Positions 43,894 through 53,676 of a stretch of 64,000 nucleotides of DNA are shown here, in pieces (position 1 is the first letter of the stretch; every line of letters starts with the position of its first letter). Origin of the DNA: Sphingopyxis solisilvae (GTDB lineage: Bacteria > Pseudomonadota > Alphaproteobacteria > Sphingomonadales > Sphingomonadaceae); the NCBI RefSeq assembly GCF_015475875.1, contig NZ_JADKYM010000004.1:123707-187706 (forward strand). The letters run 5' to 3'. The position numbers and the translations under genes were made by a program. The notes under the pieces are model-generated. The model was not told the DNA's origin and did no database searches. It saw only the letters and a list, made by a program, of their open reading frames with translations.

Positions 43894-44586
43894 TTAGCGC
43901 GTCGTCGGCGGCGTACCGGCGGGCGCCGGGGCAGCAGGCGTCGCGCCCGGCTGTCCGGCACGGGCGGCGTCGATCAGCTGCTGGTTGCGCTGCTGGACCA
44001 GCTGGCCCGGCTGGTAGCCGGCGGGGACGGCGATCGACACGTTGGGCAGGATACGATTGAGTTCGGCGACCACCGCGTCGGTGATGTCGACATTGTTCTC
44101 GCGCGCCAGCACCGCATCGGGGTTGAGCAGCAAATCGATCTTGCGCGCGGTCATCGCGGCGCGGATCGCCTCGTTCATCCGGACGCTGATCTGGTCCTCG
44201 ACATAAGCGATCGCCAGTTCGACCGGGGCGCCGATGCGGCCCAGTTCGGCCTGCGCCGCCTGCTGCTTGTCCTGCACCGCCTTGGCAGCCGCCTGGACCG
44301 CGGCCTGGTTCTGCGGCGTCTTGCGCGCTTCTTCGTTATATTTGGCGATCAGGACGTTCATTTCGGCCTGCAGCGTCTGGCCACGCGACTGCTGCTGGTC
44401 GATCTGCTCCTTATAGGTCGTCTCGATCTGCTGCGAGGCGACGGTGAACGCGTTGGAGCGGGCGGCGGCAACACGCACGTCCGCGACGGCGACTGCCTTT
44501 GCCTGCGCAGCCGCGGGGACGGCCATGATCGGCGAAGCCGACAGCGTGGCAACGGTCAGTGCCGAAGCGATAAGAATTTTCTTCAT
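43894..44586 (-). CDS. OmpH/Skp-family periplasmic chaperone
   Basis: A 230-residue protein with a signal peptide ([20 protein letters not shown], cleavage near AQA-KAV). A long helical, Gln/Ala-rich middle (about 60-125) corresponds to Skp tentacles, and a C-terminal Pro/Ala/Thr tail ends [10 protein letters not shown]. Skp holds unfolded outer-membrane proteins for BamA. Its start overlaps the bamA stop by one base. The family is divergent, but the position right after bamA makes the call firm. Confidence 0.9.
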   Translation of the reverse strand: MKKILIASALTVATLSASPIMAVPAAAQAKAVAVADVRVAAARSNAFTVASQQIETTYKEQIDQQQSRGQTLQAEMNVLIAKYNEEARKTPQNQAAVQAAAKAVQDKQQAAQAELGRIGAPVELAIAYVEDQISVRMNEAIRAAMTARKIDLLLNPDAVLARENNVDITDAVVAELNRILPNVSIAVPAGYQPGQLVQQRNQQLIDAARAGQPGATPAAPAPAGTPPTTR

Positions 44587-47246
44587 CAGAATTGGGTTCC
44601 TACGTTGAATGAGAAGCGTTTGGTATCATCGCCCTCTTCTTTGCGAAGGGCGTAAGCGAAGTCGATCCGGAAGGGACCGAAGGGGGAGTTCCAGTTGACC
44701 CCGGCGCCGATCGACACACGCGGTTTCCAGGTGTCGCCGAAGAAGCGTTCCTCGAAGGGTGGCAGCGCCGAAAAATTCTCCGGACAGGTCGTGAACTGAC
44801 CGGTCGGCGCACCCGAAGCGTCGGGTGTATTGGTCGCAAACTGGGTCGAACCGGTGGCCGAATTGCGGCACAGGAACTTGGTCAGCCCGTCGGACGGATC
44901 GCGGAAGTTCGCGAGCGTCGTCAAGGTCGGGCGCTTCACGCGAAACACCGAACCGACGTCGAGGAATACCGACGGCCGCAGCCCCAGTTCCTTCGCACCG
45001 GTTCCCAGCGGTATATCAACCTCGATCCGCCCCTGATAATAGGCGCGCCCGCCCAGCGCGTCGTCGATCTGGCCGCGGTTGCCATCGGTTTCGGTAACCA
45101 CGATGGGGTTGGCGGGGTCGGTGCTGTCGACCTGGTAGCGGATGACGCGCGGACCGACACCGCGAATGTCGAAACCGCGCATCTGCGGCTCGCCGAGGAA
45201 GAAGCGATCGGTCAGGCGAACCTTGTCGCTGGTCGGCGTCGGCGCATTGCCGAGCGGGTGGATATAGCCGCCCTCGGCAGAAACATTCAGGATGAACCGG
45301 CTGCCCAGGTTGAAGTGCTTCGACGCATTGGCGCGCGTGCGGACATATTTGACACTGCCGCCAAGCCCCGCGAAATCCTGGCTGAGCGAAGCCGACTGGC
45401 CGCGCGTCGGGCGCAGACGGTTGTCGCGGTCGTCATAGGCCAGCGTATAGCCGATCAGCGACGTCGTCCGCTTGCCGAGCGCGTCGCACAGATAGCGGCC
45501 GGCGACGAGCGGGTCGCACTGGTCGCCAAAGAAATAGATGTTGCGATCGAGCGTGACGTCATCGAAATTCAGGCTGTAGCGCCCGAAGAACGACATGAAC
45601 TCGGTCAGCGGAACGCCCGCATTCAGCTGGAACCCGGTCGTCACCTGCTGGAACGTGGTCTGGCGGTTGTTGTTGATGAAGTTGAACGAGTTGAGGTCGC
45701 GGCGATAGACGCTGCCGCCGACCGAGATATTGCGGTCGAAAAGATAGGGCTCGGTAAAGCCGAGCTCGACCGATTTCGAATAGCTCGAATAGTTGACCGA
45801 CGCCTGCAATTGCTGGCCGAGCCCGCGGAAGTTGCGCTGGCGGATCGATGCCTGGAGCAGGAAATTTTCGATCGACGAGAAACCGGCCGACAGCGACAAT
45901 TCGCCCGTTGGTTTCTCCTGAACATTGGTTTCCAGAATGATGCGATCGGGGGCGCTGCCCTCCTTGCGCTCGATCTGGAGGTTTTCCTGGAAGAATCCCA
46001 GGCTGTTGATACGGTTTTCGGTGCGCTTGACGCCAAAGCTGTTGAAGGCGTCGCCTTCGTTCAGGCGAAACTCACGGCGCACGACCTTGTCGTGGGTCAG
46101 CGTGTTGCCGTTGACGTCGATGCGCTCCACATAAGTGCGCGGGCTTTCCGCGACGTTGAAAGTGATCTGCATCGTCCGTGCTTCGGGATCGCGGCGGAAT
46201 TCGGGGTTGATGTCGGCAAAGGCATAGCCGAACAGGCCCGCAGTTTCGCTGAGGCTTTCGACCGTGTCCTCGACAAGCTTGGCATCATACCAGTCGCCCG
46301 CCTTCATCGGCAGCAAGGTCTTGAGCAACTCGGGCTGGAAATCGCGCAACTCGCTCTTCACCTCGACGTCGCCGAACTTGTATCGCTCGCCTTCCTCGAC
46401 GACATAGGTGATGATGAAATCCTGCTTGTTGCTGGTCAGTTCGGCAACCGCCGAAATGACGCGGAAATCGGCATAGCCGTTCTGCAGGTAGAACAGGCGC
46501 AGCTTCTGCTGGTCATAGGCGAGGCGATCGGGGTCGTAACTGGTGTTCGACGACAGAATGGTCGTCAGCTTCGACTCCTTGGTCGCCATTTCGCTTTTCA
46601 GGTCGCCGTCGCTGAACTTTTCGTTGCCGATGATGTTGATCTGGCGAACCTTCGACTTCGGCCCTTCGTTGATTTCGAACACGACATCGACGCGGTTCTG
46701 GTCGAGCGACACCATCTTGGGCTCGACGGTGGCAGCAAAGCGGCCCTGCCGTTTATAGAGTTCGATGATGCGCGCGACGTCGGCGCGGACTTTCGAGCGG
46801 GTGAAGATCTGGCGCGGCGCGAGTTTGATCTCGGGACGGATCTTGTCTTCCTTCAGACGCTTGTTGCCTTCCAGAATAACGCGGTTGATCACCGGATTTT
46901 CGGTGACCTCGATCGTCAGCGCACCATTGTTGTCGGTGATCTGGTAGTCGCGGAACAATTCGGTCGCAGCGAGATCCTTCAGCGCCTGGTCGAGCACCGC
47001 CCGATCATAAGGTTGGCCGACGCGCAGGCGCAGGTACGACAAAATGGTCTGCGCTTCGAGGCGCTGGTTGCCGACGACGGTGATCGTCTGGACCGTGCCG
47101 GCGCCCGGCCGGGCTTCGGTCGCCGGAGCGGGAACGACGGGCGGCGCGACCTGTGCGATCGCCGGCGCGGCGAGCATGGTGCCGGCCAGCAGAAATACCG
47201 ACAGATGGGTCCGGCCCGGAAATTTGTGTGACGCCACGCTGTTCAT
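44586..47246 (-). CDS. bamA: Outer-membrane protein assembly factor BamA
   Basis: An 886-residue Omp85 protein. A signal peptide ends at AIA (residue 31). The N-terminal half carries the POTRA repeats, starting QTITVVGNQRLEAQTILSYL, followed by the 16-strand barrel with the conserved LGEPQMRGFDIRGVGP loop-6 motif (family VRGF/Y). It ends with Phe (FNVGTQF), as expected. It inserts and folds outer-membrane proteins. It lies 72 bases after rseP. Confidence 0.97.
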   Translation of the reverse strand: MNSVASHKFPGRTHLSVFLLAGTMLAAPAIAQVAPPVVPAPATEARPGAGTVQTITVVGNQRLEAQTILSYLRLRVGQPYDRAVLDQALKDLAATELFRDYQITDNNGALTIEVTENPVINRVILEGNKRLKEDKIRPEIKLAPRQIFTRSKVRADVARIIELYKRQGRFAATVEPKMVSLDQNRVDVVFEINEGPKSKVRQINIIGNEKFSDGDLKSEMATKESKLTTILSSNTSYDPDRLAYDQQKLRLFYLQNGYADFRVISAVAELTSNKQDFIITYVVEEGERYKFGDVEVKSELRDFQPELLKTLLPMKAGDWYDAKLVEDTVESLSETAGLFGYAFADINPEFRRDPEARTMQITFNVAESPRTYVERIDVNGNTLTHDKVVRREFRLNEGDAFNSFGVKRTENRINSLGFFQENLQIERKEGSAPDRIILETNVQEKPTGELSLSAGFSSIENFLLQASIRQRNFRGLGQQLQASVNYSSYSKSVELGFTEPYLFDRNISVGGSVYRRDLNSFNFINNNRQTTFQQVTTGFQLNAGVPLTEFMSFFGRYSLNFDDVTLDRNIYFFGDQCDPLVAGRYLCDALGKRTTSLIGYTLAYDDRDNRLRPTRGQSASLSQDFAGLGGSVKYVRTRANASKHFNLGSRFILNVSAEGGYIHPLGNAPTPTSDKVRLTDRFFLGEPQMRGFDIRGVGPRVIRYQVDSTDPANPIVVTETDGNRGQIDDALGGRAYYQGRIEVDIPLGTGAKELGLRPSVFLDVGSVFRVKRPTLTTLANFRDPSDGLTKFLCRNSATGSTQFATNTPDASGAPTGQFTTCPENFSALPPFEERFFGDTWKPRVSIGAGVNWNSPFGPFRIDFAYALRKEEGDDTKRFSFNVGTQF

Positions 47247-47318
47247 CCCGAAAAAATAACCTGAAAGCGACAGACCCGCCGGACGGCGGGCTCGCGCGCA
47301 CTCCCTGCCCCAGACTCG

Positions 47319-48458
47319 CTAGCCAATCAAGCGCGCGATCCCGTCCCACAGCCCCAATGAGCCCAAATCGTTGAAAGTCACGACCAGCATCAGCGTCACG
47401 ATCGCCCCGAAACCGAAACGGAACGCCCATTCCTGCACTTGCGGCGGCGCGGGGCGGCGCCGGATCGCTTCATAAGCGTAGAAAAGCAAATGACCACCAT
47501 CGAGCATGGGCAATGGCAAGAGATTGATGAACCCCAGATTGATGGAAATGAGGGCAATGAAGAATATGAGCGACGCCAGTCCCAGCGTCGCCGCCTGCCC
47601 CGAAACCTCGGCAATCTTGACCGGCCCGTTCATGTCCTTGATCGACCGGCGTCCGGTCAGGAACTGGCCGAGCACCTCGCCCGTCTGGCGCACGATCTGC
47701 CACGTCTGGCGCAGGCCGACCGCGGGTGCCTCGAGCAAGGAGACCGATTGCATCTGTACCGCGGGCGGCGCGAGGCCGATGATCGCGCGCTCATATTCCT
47801 TGCCGAACGGGTCCTTCTCTTTGACCAGCCGCGGGGTCAGCGCCACGGTACGTTCGCTGCCGCCGCTGGCGATGCGGACCTGCATCGTTTCCCCGGGACG
47901 ATGCGCGACCGCCATCGGAATGTCGCTGAACACCCTGATTTCGCGGCCATCGATCGCGACGATGCGGTCGCCGGGCCGCAGTCCCGCCGCGTCCGCTGCC
48001 GACCCCGCCTCGATTCCGCCCGCGACCGGCGGGGTGACCGGCGTTCCGCCGATCCAGGCGAAACCGGCGAGGATCAGGATCGCAAACAGGAAGTTGGTCA
48101 CCGGACCGGCCGCAACGATCAGCGCACGTTTCCAGACCGGCTGGGCGGGAAAAGTGTGCGATTTCTGCTCGTCGGGCAAATGCTGCCATTCAGCGTCGGG
48201 CTGGCTGACCGCGTCGCGATCACCCGCGAACTGGACATAACCGCCGAGCGGCAGCCAGCCGATCTTCCACTCGGTGCCGCGCTTGTCGGTCCAGCTGACG
48301 ATCTTGCGGCCGAAGCCGATCGAAAAGGTTTCCGACTTCACCCCGCACCAGCGCCCGACGATGTAATGGCCATATTCGTGGACGAACACGAGCGGGCCGA
48401 GAACCAGCAAGAAGGCCAGCAGCGTGAAGGCAAGACCCGGGCTTTCAAGCATGTTCAT
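47319..48458 (-). CDS. rseP: RIP metalloprotease RseP (site-2 protease)
   Basis: A 379-residue membrane protease with the zinc motif HEYGH at residues 27-31 in TM1, a single PDZ domain around GIEAGSAADAAGLRPGDRIV, and the second metal motif NLLPLPMLDGGHL near the C-terminus. E. coli RseP has two PDZ domains; only one is clear here. It cleaves anti-sigma factors and signal-peptide remnants in the inner membrane. The ATG at 48458 overlaps the end of dxr by 14 bases and follows GGAACA. Confidence 0.94.
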   Translation of the reverse strand: MNMLESPGLAFTLLAFLLVLGPLVFVHEYGHYIVGRWCGVKSETFSIGFGRKIVSWTDKRGTEWKIGWLPLGGYVQFAGDRDAVSQPDAEWQHLPDEQKSHTFPAQPVWKRALIVAAGPVTNFLFAILILAGFAWIGGTPVTPPVAGGIEAGSAADAAGLRPGDRIVAIDGREIRVFSDIPMAVAHRPGETMQVRIASGGSERTVALTPRLVKEKDPFGKEYERAIIGLAPPAVQMQSVSLLEAPAVGLRQTWQIVRQTGEVLGQFLTGRRSIKDMNGPVKIAEVSGQAATLGLASLIFFIALISINLGFINLLPLPMLDGGHLLFYAYEAIRRRPAPPQVQEWAFRFGFGAIVTLMLVVTFNDLGSLGLWDGIARLIG

Positions 48459-49611
48459 ATTGTTCCACAAAGCGCAGCGCAGCCGCGCGGGATGCGGCAT
48501 CGACGCTGAATATGTCCTGAAGCGATGCGGGCGCCGCGGGCGCCTCGGCATCGATCACCCGGCGCACCGTGTCGACGATCGCGGGAAAGGATAGGCGGCC
48601 CGCGAGGAAAGCGGCGACCGCCACCTCGTTCGCGGCGTTGAGCTGTGCCGGACGCGCGCCGCCCGCAGCGATCGCGGCGCGGCAGAGCGCGGTGGCGGGG
48701 AAACGCGCCTCGTCGGGTGCCTCGAAATCGAGCCTTGAAATCGCAGCAAGGTCGAGCGGCGCGCACGGTGTTGCCATCCGCTGCGGCCAGGCGAGCGCCG
48801 ACGCGATCGGGATGCGCATGTCGGGCGAACCCAGCTGTGCCAGCGTCGAGCAGTCGATATATTCGACCAGACTATGGATCACCGATTGCGGGTGAACGAG
48901 AATTTCGATGCGGTCGAGACCGACGGGGAACAGGTGGTGCGCCTCAATCAGTTCGAGTCCCTTGTTCATCATCGTCGCCGAATCGACGCTGATCTTGGCG
49001 CCCATCGACCAATTGGGGTGGGCGACCGCCTGCGCGGGGGTGACGCCCGCCATGTCGGCGACGCTCATCGTGCGGAACGGCCCGCCGCTCGCGGTCAGGA
49101 TGATGCGCCGCACCTGGTCGATCCGCCCGCCCGCGAGGCATTGGAAGATCGCATTATGCTCGCTGTCGACCGGCAGGATGGTGGCGCCCGACGTGCGCGC
49201 CGCGGCGGTCATGAGTTCGCCGGCGGAAACGAGCGATTCCTTGTTGGCCAGCGCGACGTCGGTGCCCGCAGCGAGCGCCGCCATCGTCGGCGCCAGACCG
49301 GCCGTCCCGACGATCGCCGCCATGACGAGGTCGGCCGGGCGCTGCGCCGCCTCGACCAGCGCGTCGGCGCCTGCAGCGGTCGCGATATCCGTTCCTGCGA
49401 GCGCTTCTTTCAGGGCCGCATAGCAGCTTTCATCGGCCACCACCGCGAGGTCGGGACGAAACTCCTGCGCCAGCCGCGCCAGTTCGGCGACGTCGCAATT
49501 GGCGGTCAGCACCCCGATCTGCCACGCTTCGCCGTCGCGACGCACCAGATCGAGCGTCGATTGCCCGACCGATCCGGTCGCACCGAACAGCGAAAGGCGG
49601 CGCGGCGTCAT
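48445..49611 (-). CDS. dxr: 1-deoxy-D-xylulose-5-phosphate reductoisomerase
   Basis: A 388-residue enzyme of the MEP isoprenoid pathway. The NADPH-binding motif GATGSVG is at residues 10-16. LANKES, PVDSEHNAIFQCL and PNWSMGAKISVDSATMMNKG mark the catalytic and metal-binding regions. The product feeds uppS, encoded two genes upstream. The ATG at 49611 lies one base after the cdsA stop. Confidence 0.97.
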   Translation of the reverse strand: MTPRRLSLFGATGSVGQSTLDLVRRDGEAWQIGVLTANCDVAELARLAQEFRPDLAVVADESCYAALKEALAGTDIATAAGADALVEAAQRPADLVMAAIVGTAGLAPTMAALAAGTDVALANKESLVSAGELMTAAARTSGATILPVDSEHNAIFQCLAGGRIDQVRRIILTASGGPFRTMSVADMAGVTPAQAVAHPNWSMGAKISVDSATMMNKGLELIEAHHLFPVGLDRIEILVHPQSVIHSLVEYIDCSTLAQLGSPDMRIPIASALAWPQRMATPCAPLDLAAISRLDFEAPDEARFPATALCRAAIAAGGARPAQLNAANEVAVAAFLAGRLSFPAIVDTVRRVIDAEAPAAPASLQDIFSVDAASRAAALRFVEQYEHA

Positions 49612-49612
49612 G

Positions 49613-50287
49613 TCAGCCCGCGACCCGCACGCCGAGCTGGCCCGCGATGGACAGACCGCCAAGCAGCAACGCGACCGGAATCACCCCGTCGACACGGTCG
49701 AACAGGCCGCCATGGCCGGGGATCAGCTTGCCCGAATCCTTGACCGCGGCGCGGCGCTTCATCCAGCTTTGCGCAAGGTCGCCAAGCTGTGCGAGCAGCC
49801 CCATGAACAAGCCGATCCACAGCGGCACGCCGATAATGCCCGCGCGGTCGCCGATCGTCGCGCTGGCGATCAGCGCCGCGATCATGCCGCCGATCAGGCC
49901 CGACCAGGTCTTCGACGGGCTGATTTTAGGGGCGAGGCGCGCGCCGCCAAAAGCACGGCCCGCAAAATAGGCGCCGATATCGGTCGCCCACACCATGCCG
50001 AACACCCAGAGCGCCGCGGTCATGCCGAGCTGGTCGCGGATGAACCACAGCCCCGCGATGGCGCCGAGAACAAGCAGCGGGCCGAGGGTGTTGAGTGCGG
50101 TTTTTGCGCCGCCGCCGATCGTCATCCGCTTTACGAGCTGAAACCATTCGACGAGGACGAGCGCGCCGCCGACGAGCAGCAGCAGGCCGAATGCCAATCC
50201 GCCGAACCACAGCGCGGTGCCCGCGATCACGAACAGGATGATCGCAGACCCGATCCGTACCCAAAGGTCCGATTTGCCCGACGTCAT
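49613..50287 (-). CDS. cdsA: Phosphatidate cytidylyltransferase
   Basis: A 224-residue multi-pass membrane enzyme carrying the family signature S-x2-KR-x4-KD at QSWMKRRAAVKDSGKLIPG followed by HGGLFDRVD. It makes CDP-diacylglycerol from CTP and phosphatidic acid and so feeds pssA and psd encoded nearby. It is shorter than E. coli CdsA (about 285) but contains the whole catalytic end. It lies 3 bases after uppS. Confidence 0.94.
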   Translation of the reverse strand: MTSGKSDLWVRIGSAIILFVIAGTALWFGGLAFGLLLLVGGALVLVEWFQLVKRMTIGGGAKTALNTLGPLLVLGAIAGLWFIRDQLGMTAALWVFGMVWATDIGAYFAGRAFGGARLAPKISPSKTWSGLIGGMIAALIASATIGDRAGIIGVPLWIGLFMGLLAQLGDLAQSWMKRRAAVKDSGKLIPGHGGLFDRVDGVIPVALLLGGLSIAGQLGVRVAG

Positions 50288-50290
50288 GCT

Positions 50291-50977
50291 TTATAGTCCC
50301 CCATATCGGCGATCGCGCCGCGCGAAATGGTCGAGCGCGGTTTTCAGATCGGCCGGCTTGAAATCCGGCCACAAAATGTCGGTGAAATAAAGCTCGGCAT
50401 AGGCCGACTGCCAGAGCAGGAAATTCGACAGCCGCACCTCGCCCGAGGTGCGGATGAGCAGGTCGAGCGGCGGCATGTCGGCGGTGTCGAGATGCGCGGC
50501 GAGCGTTGCCTCGGTGATCGGACCCTGCGCCGCGGCGGCGGTGGCGGCGCGGACCAGCTCGTCCTGCGCGCCATAGTTCAGCGCAACCGCCAGCGTCGTG
50601 CGCTTGTTGCCGGAGGTGCGTTCGAGCGCATTGTCGATCAGCGCGACGACATCGGGCGCGAGCGCGCGCCAATTGCCGATGACCTTCAGTTTCACATCAT
50701 TGGCGGCAAATTCGTCGAGGTCGGAGAGGATGAAGCGCTTCATCAACCCCATCAGGTCGTTGACCTCCTCCTCGGGCCGTTTCCAGTTTTCGGAGCTGAA
50801 GGCGTAGAGCGTCATCGCCTCGATGCCAAGGTCGCCCGCCGCGCGCACGATCGTGCGTACCGCCTCGACCCCCGCCTTGTGACCAGCGATGCGCGGCAAC
50901 ATGCGCTTCTTCGCCCAGCGGCCGTTGCCGTCCATGATGATGGCGACATGGCGCGCGCCGTGGTTCGCTGTCGTCAC
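50291..50977 (-). CDS. uppS: Isoprenyl transferase (undecaprenyl diphosphate synthase)
   Basis: A 228-residue cis-prenyltransferase with IIMDGNGRWAKKR (catalytic Asp16), FSSENWKRP, and the C-terminal DLLIRTSGEVRLSNFLLWQ and DILWPDF segments. It makes the C55 lipid carrier for cell wall and polysaccharide. The GTG at 50977 is preferred because a GAGG element lies 5 bases upstream and homology begins there; a longer reading would translate palindrome D into the protein. Confidence 0.95.
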   Translation of the reverse strand: MTTANHGARHVAIIMDGNGRWAKKRMLPRIAGHKAGVEAVRTIVRAAGDLGIEAMTLYAFSSENWKRPEEEVNDLMGLMKRFILSDLDEFAANDVKLKVIGNWRALAPDVVALIDNALERTSGNKRTTLAVALNYGAQDELVRAATAAAAQGPITEATLAAHLDTADMPPLDLLIRTSGEVRLSNFLLWQSAYAELYFTDILWPDFKPADLKTALDHFARRDRRYGGL

Positions 50978-50991
50978 AACAACCTCAAACC

Positions 50992-51070
50992 CCGTTCGTG
51001 TCGAGCGAAGTCGAGACACGCGAGGTCGAGCGCGAACGCAGCGTGTCTCGACTTCGCTCGACACGAACGG
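50992..51070. repeat. Intergenic palindrome, family D
   Basis: The arms are perfect 29-base inverted repeats: CCGTTCGTGTCGAGCGAAGT at 50992 running on to 51020, and its complement at 51042-51070. A 21-base spacer lies between. It sits between frr and uppS, within 15 bases of the uppS start codon, so it would form a very stable hairpin in the leader of uppS and the 3' end of frr. Confidence 0.93.
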
Positions 51071-51094
51071 AAGAGAGGGCGGAACCCAAAAGCA

Positions 51095-51649
51095 CTAGCC
51101 CAGGATTTCCTTTTCCTTCGCGGTCGCAGCGGCATCGATTTCGGCGATCGTCGCGTCGGTCAGCTTCTGCACCTCGGTCTCGTGGCGCTTGCGCTCGTCC
51201 TCGCTGATTTCCTTCTTGTTCTCGTCAGCCTTCAGATTGTCCATGCCGTCGCGGCGGACGTTGCGCACCGCGACGCGCGCCTTTTCGGCATATTGGCCGG
51301 CGAGCTTCGACAGCTCCTTGCGGCGCTCCTGCGTCATTTCGGGGATCGGCAGGCGCAGCATCTGGCCGTCGACGATCGGGTTGAGACCAAGCCCGGCCGA
51401 GCGGATCGCCTTGTCGACCGGGCCGACGTTCGCCTTGTCCCACACCTGCACCGACAGCATCCGCGGTTCGGGGGCGCTGACCGAGGCGACCTGGTTCAGC
51501 GGCATGTGGCTGCCATAGACTTCGACGGTCACGGGATCGAGCAGCGCGGTGTGCGCACGGCCGGTGCGCAGGCCCGCGAGGTCGCTTTTCAGCGATTCGA
51601 CCGCGCCGTGCATCCGGCGTTCGAGATCGGCCTTGTCATATTTCGCCAT
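51095..51649 (-). CDS. frr: Ribosome recycling factor
   Basis: A 184-residue two-domain protein. It starts [19 protein letters not shown] and contains [31 protein letters not shown] and [13 protein letters not shown], all standard for RRF. It splits the post-termination ribosome with EF-G. The ATG at 51649 lies 13 bases after pyrH. Confidence 0.97.
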   Translation of the reverse strand: MAKYDKADLERRMHGAVESLKSDLAGLRTGRAHTALLDPVTVEVYGSHMPLNQVASVSAPEPRMLSVQVWDKANVGPVDKAIRSAGLGLNPIVDGQMLRLPIPEMTQERRKELSKLAGQYAEKARVAVRNVRRDGMDNLKADENKKEISEDERKRHETEVQKLTDATIAEIDAAATAKEKEILG

Positions 51650-51662
51650 CGTCTTTCCTCTC

Positions 51663-52394
51663 TTATGCGTTTCCGGCGGCGTCGCTGACGACGGTCGAAA
51701 CACCCTCGCCCGCCAGTACGCGCGCCAGATTTCCGGGTTCGCGAATGTTGAACACCACGATCGGGATATGGTTGTCGCGGCACAGCGCCACCGCGCTGGC
51801 GTCCATCACTTTCAGATTGTCGGCGAGCACGCGGTCATAGCCGAGCGTGTCATAGCGGACCGCCTTGGGGTCCTTCTTGGGGTCGGCGTTGTAGACGCCG
51901 TCGACACTCGTGCCCTTCAAGAGCGCGTCGCACTTCATTTCGGCAGCGCGGAGCGCGGCGCCGCTGTCGGTGGTGAAATAAGGCGCGCCGACGCCCGCGG
52001 CGAAGATCACCACACGGCCTTTTTCGAGGTGGCGTTCGGCGCGACGGCGGATCACCGGCTCGCAGACCTTGTCCATCTCGATCGCCGACTGGACGCGCGT
52101 CTGGACGCCAAGCTGTTCGAGCGCGTTCTGCATCGCCAGCGCGTTCATCACGGTGGCCAGCATGCCCATATAGTCGGCCTGCGCGCGGTCCATGCCCTTG
52201 GCGGCGCCTGCCATGCCGCGGAAGATGTTACCGCCGCCGATGACGAGGCAAATTTCAAGACCGCGGTCCTTCGCTTCCTTGACCTCGGCGGCCATGCTGG
52301 CGACCGTTTCGGGGTCGATGCCAAAGGGGGTCGAGCCCATCAGCGCCTCGCCCGACAGTTTCAGCAAGATGCGTTTCATGCCGGGTAGAGCCAT
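51663..52394 (-). CDS. pyrH: UMP kinase
   Basis: A 243-residue hexameric-type UMP kinase of the amino-acid kinase fold. It has [25 protein letters not shown], and the late [20 protein letters not shown] block. It phosphorylates UMP to UDP. The ATG at 52394 is used; the second in-frame ATG at 52379 is also possible and lacks a better ribosome-binding site. The long extension found upstream in frame is palindrome sequence. Confidence 0.96.
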   Translation of the reverse strand: MALPGMKRILLKLSGEALMGSTPFGIDPETVASMAAEVKEAKDRGLEICLVIGGGNIFRGMAGAAKGMDRAQADYMGMLATVMNALAMQNALEQLGVQTRVQSAIEMDKVCEPVIRRRAERHLEKGRVVIFAAGVGAPYFTTDSGAALRAAEMKCDALLKGTSVDGVYNADPKKDPKAVRYDTLGYDRVLADNLKVMDASAVALCRDNHIPIVVFNIREPGNLARVLAGEGVSTVVSDAAGNA

Positions 52395-52485
52395 GTCGGG
52401 AGGAACCTCTTTGGGGATTAGATACGCGAATGGCGCGCACCCTAGTGAAGGCGCGCGCCATTGCCAAGCGGACTGCGGCGCGATC

Positions 52486-52660
52486 CTCCCTGTGACGAAG
52501 TCATGGGGAGGGGGACCGTCCGCGAAGCGGATGGTGGAGGGGCAGCGACGTTGCGCCAATGCCCCTCCGTCAGCGCTGCGCCAAAGGCGCAGTTTATCCT
52601 GAGCGCCTGCAAGGCAGTCGAAGGGCGCTGCCACCTCCCCACCGCTCCGCGGCAGGGAGG
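52486..52660. repeat. Intergenic palindrome, family B, copy 4
   Basis: The left end CCTCCCTGTGACGAAGTCAT leads into GGGGAGG; the right end is CCTCCCCACCGCTCCGCGGC then AGGGAGG. Inside are CCGTCCGCGAAGCGGATGG and GGCGCAGCGCTGACGG-type stretches in opposing order. It separates tsf from pyrH, so it would end or attenuate the rpsB-tsf transcript ahead of pyrH. Confidence 0.85.
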
Positions 52661-52669
52661 AAACTATAC

Positions 52670-53596
52670 TTAAACGCCGGCGACCGCTGCGACTTCCGCC
52701 GCGAAATCGCTTTCTTCCTTCTCGATGCCTTCGCCGAGCTGGAAGCGGGTGAAACCCTTGAGCGTGATCGTCGCACCAACGTCCTTGCCGGCAGCGGCGA
52801 CGACTTCGGCGACCGGGGTCTTGCCGTCCATCACGAAGAGCTGCGACAGCAGCGCGTTTTCCTTGCGGAATTTCGCGATCGTACCGTCGACCATCTTCGA
52901 CACGATGTCGGCGGGCTTGCCCGACTGCGCAGCCTTTTCCTCGGCGATCGCGCGTTCGCGCGCGACGAGGTCGGCGTCGAGGTCGTCGCCGTTCAGCGCC
53001 AGCGGGTTCGCGGCGGCGACGTGCATCGCGAGCTGCTTGCCGAGCGGTTCGAGGACGTCGGCACCGGCGGTCGATTCGAGCGCGACGAGCACGCCGATCT
53101 TGCCCATGCCCGGCGCCGCAGCGTTGTGGACATAGGCGGTGACGACGCCCGAATTCACCGACATGACCGCCGAACGGCGCAGCGACTGGTTTTCACCGAT
53201 CGTCGCGATATTCTGGGTCAGCGCCTCGCCGACGGTACCACCGGTCGGATAGGCGGCCGCGGCGAGCGCGTCGATGTCGGTGATGCTGCCCGCGAGCGCG
53301 ACATTGGTGACGTCGCGGACGAAGCCCTGGAACTGCTCGTTCTTGGCGACGAAGTCGGTTTCGCTGTTGACTTCGACCATCGCACCGCGGGTGCCGTCGG
53401 TGGCAACGCCGACCAGACCTTCGGCGGCAACGCGGCCGGCCTTTTTGGCGGCGGCGGCGAGACCCTTGGTGCGCAGCCAGTCGATCGACGCTTCGATGTC
53501 GCCGTTATTTTCGGCGAGCGCCTTTTTGCAGTCCATCATGCCGGCGCCGGTGCGGTCGCGCAGTTCCTTGACGAGAGCGGCCGTGATTTCAGCCAT
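52670..53596 (-). CDS. tsf: Elongation factor Ts
   Basis: A 308-residue guanine nucleotide exchange factor for EF-Tu. The N-terminal UBA-like domain carries [20 protein letters not shown], and the core domain has [20 protein letters not shown], with the TDFV motif that contacts EF-Tu. The ATG at 53596 follows AGGAA. It is 133 bases downstream of rpsB with a hairpin in between. Confidence 0.97.
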   Translation of the reverse strand: MAEITAALVKELRDRTGAGMMDCKKALAENNGDIEASIDWLRTKGLAAAAKKAGRVAAEGLVGVATDGTRGAMVEVNSETDFVAKNEQFQGFVRDVTNVALAGSITDIDALAAAAYPTGGTVGEALTQNIATIGENQSLRRSAVMSVNSGVVTAYVHNAAAPGMGKIGVLVALESTAGADVLEPLGKQLAMHVAAANPLALNGDDLDADLVARERAIAEEKAAQSGKPADIVSKMVDGTIAKFRKENALLSQLFVMDGKTPVAEVVAAAGKDVGATITLKGFTRFQLGEGIEKEESDFAAEVAAVAGV

Positions 53597-53676
53597 GGGT
53601 TGTTCCTTTCCAAAAGGGGCGGGCACTTTGCGGCCCGCGGTCCGCCGCGCGCATGGCGGCGGGATAAGTCAAAGTG

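Noticed and set aside
45258..47231. A 657-codon plus-strand open frame inside bamA
   Set aside because: It is antisense to bamA, which is complete with conserved motifs; the shadow lacks family similarity.
50978..51064. A longer N-terminus for UppS
   Set aside because: The extension translates palindrome D (VETRC...RLRSTRT) and is absent from the family; a good ribosome-binding site precedes the GTG at 50977.
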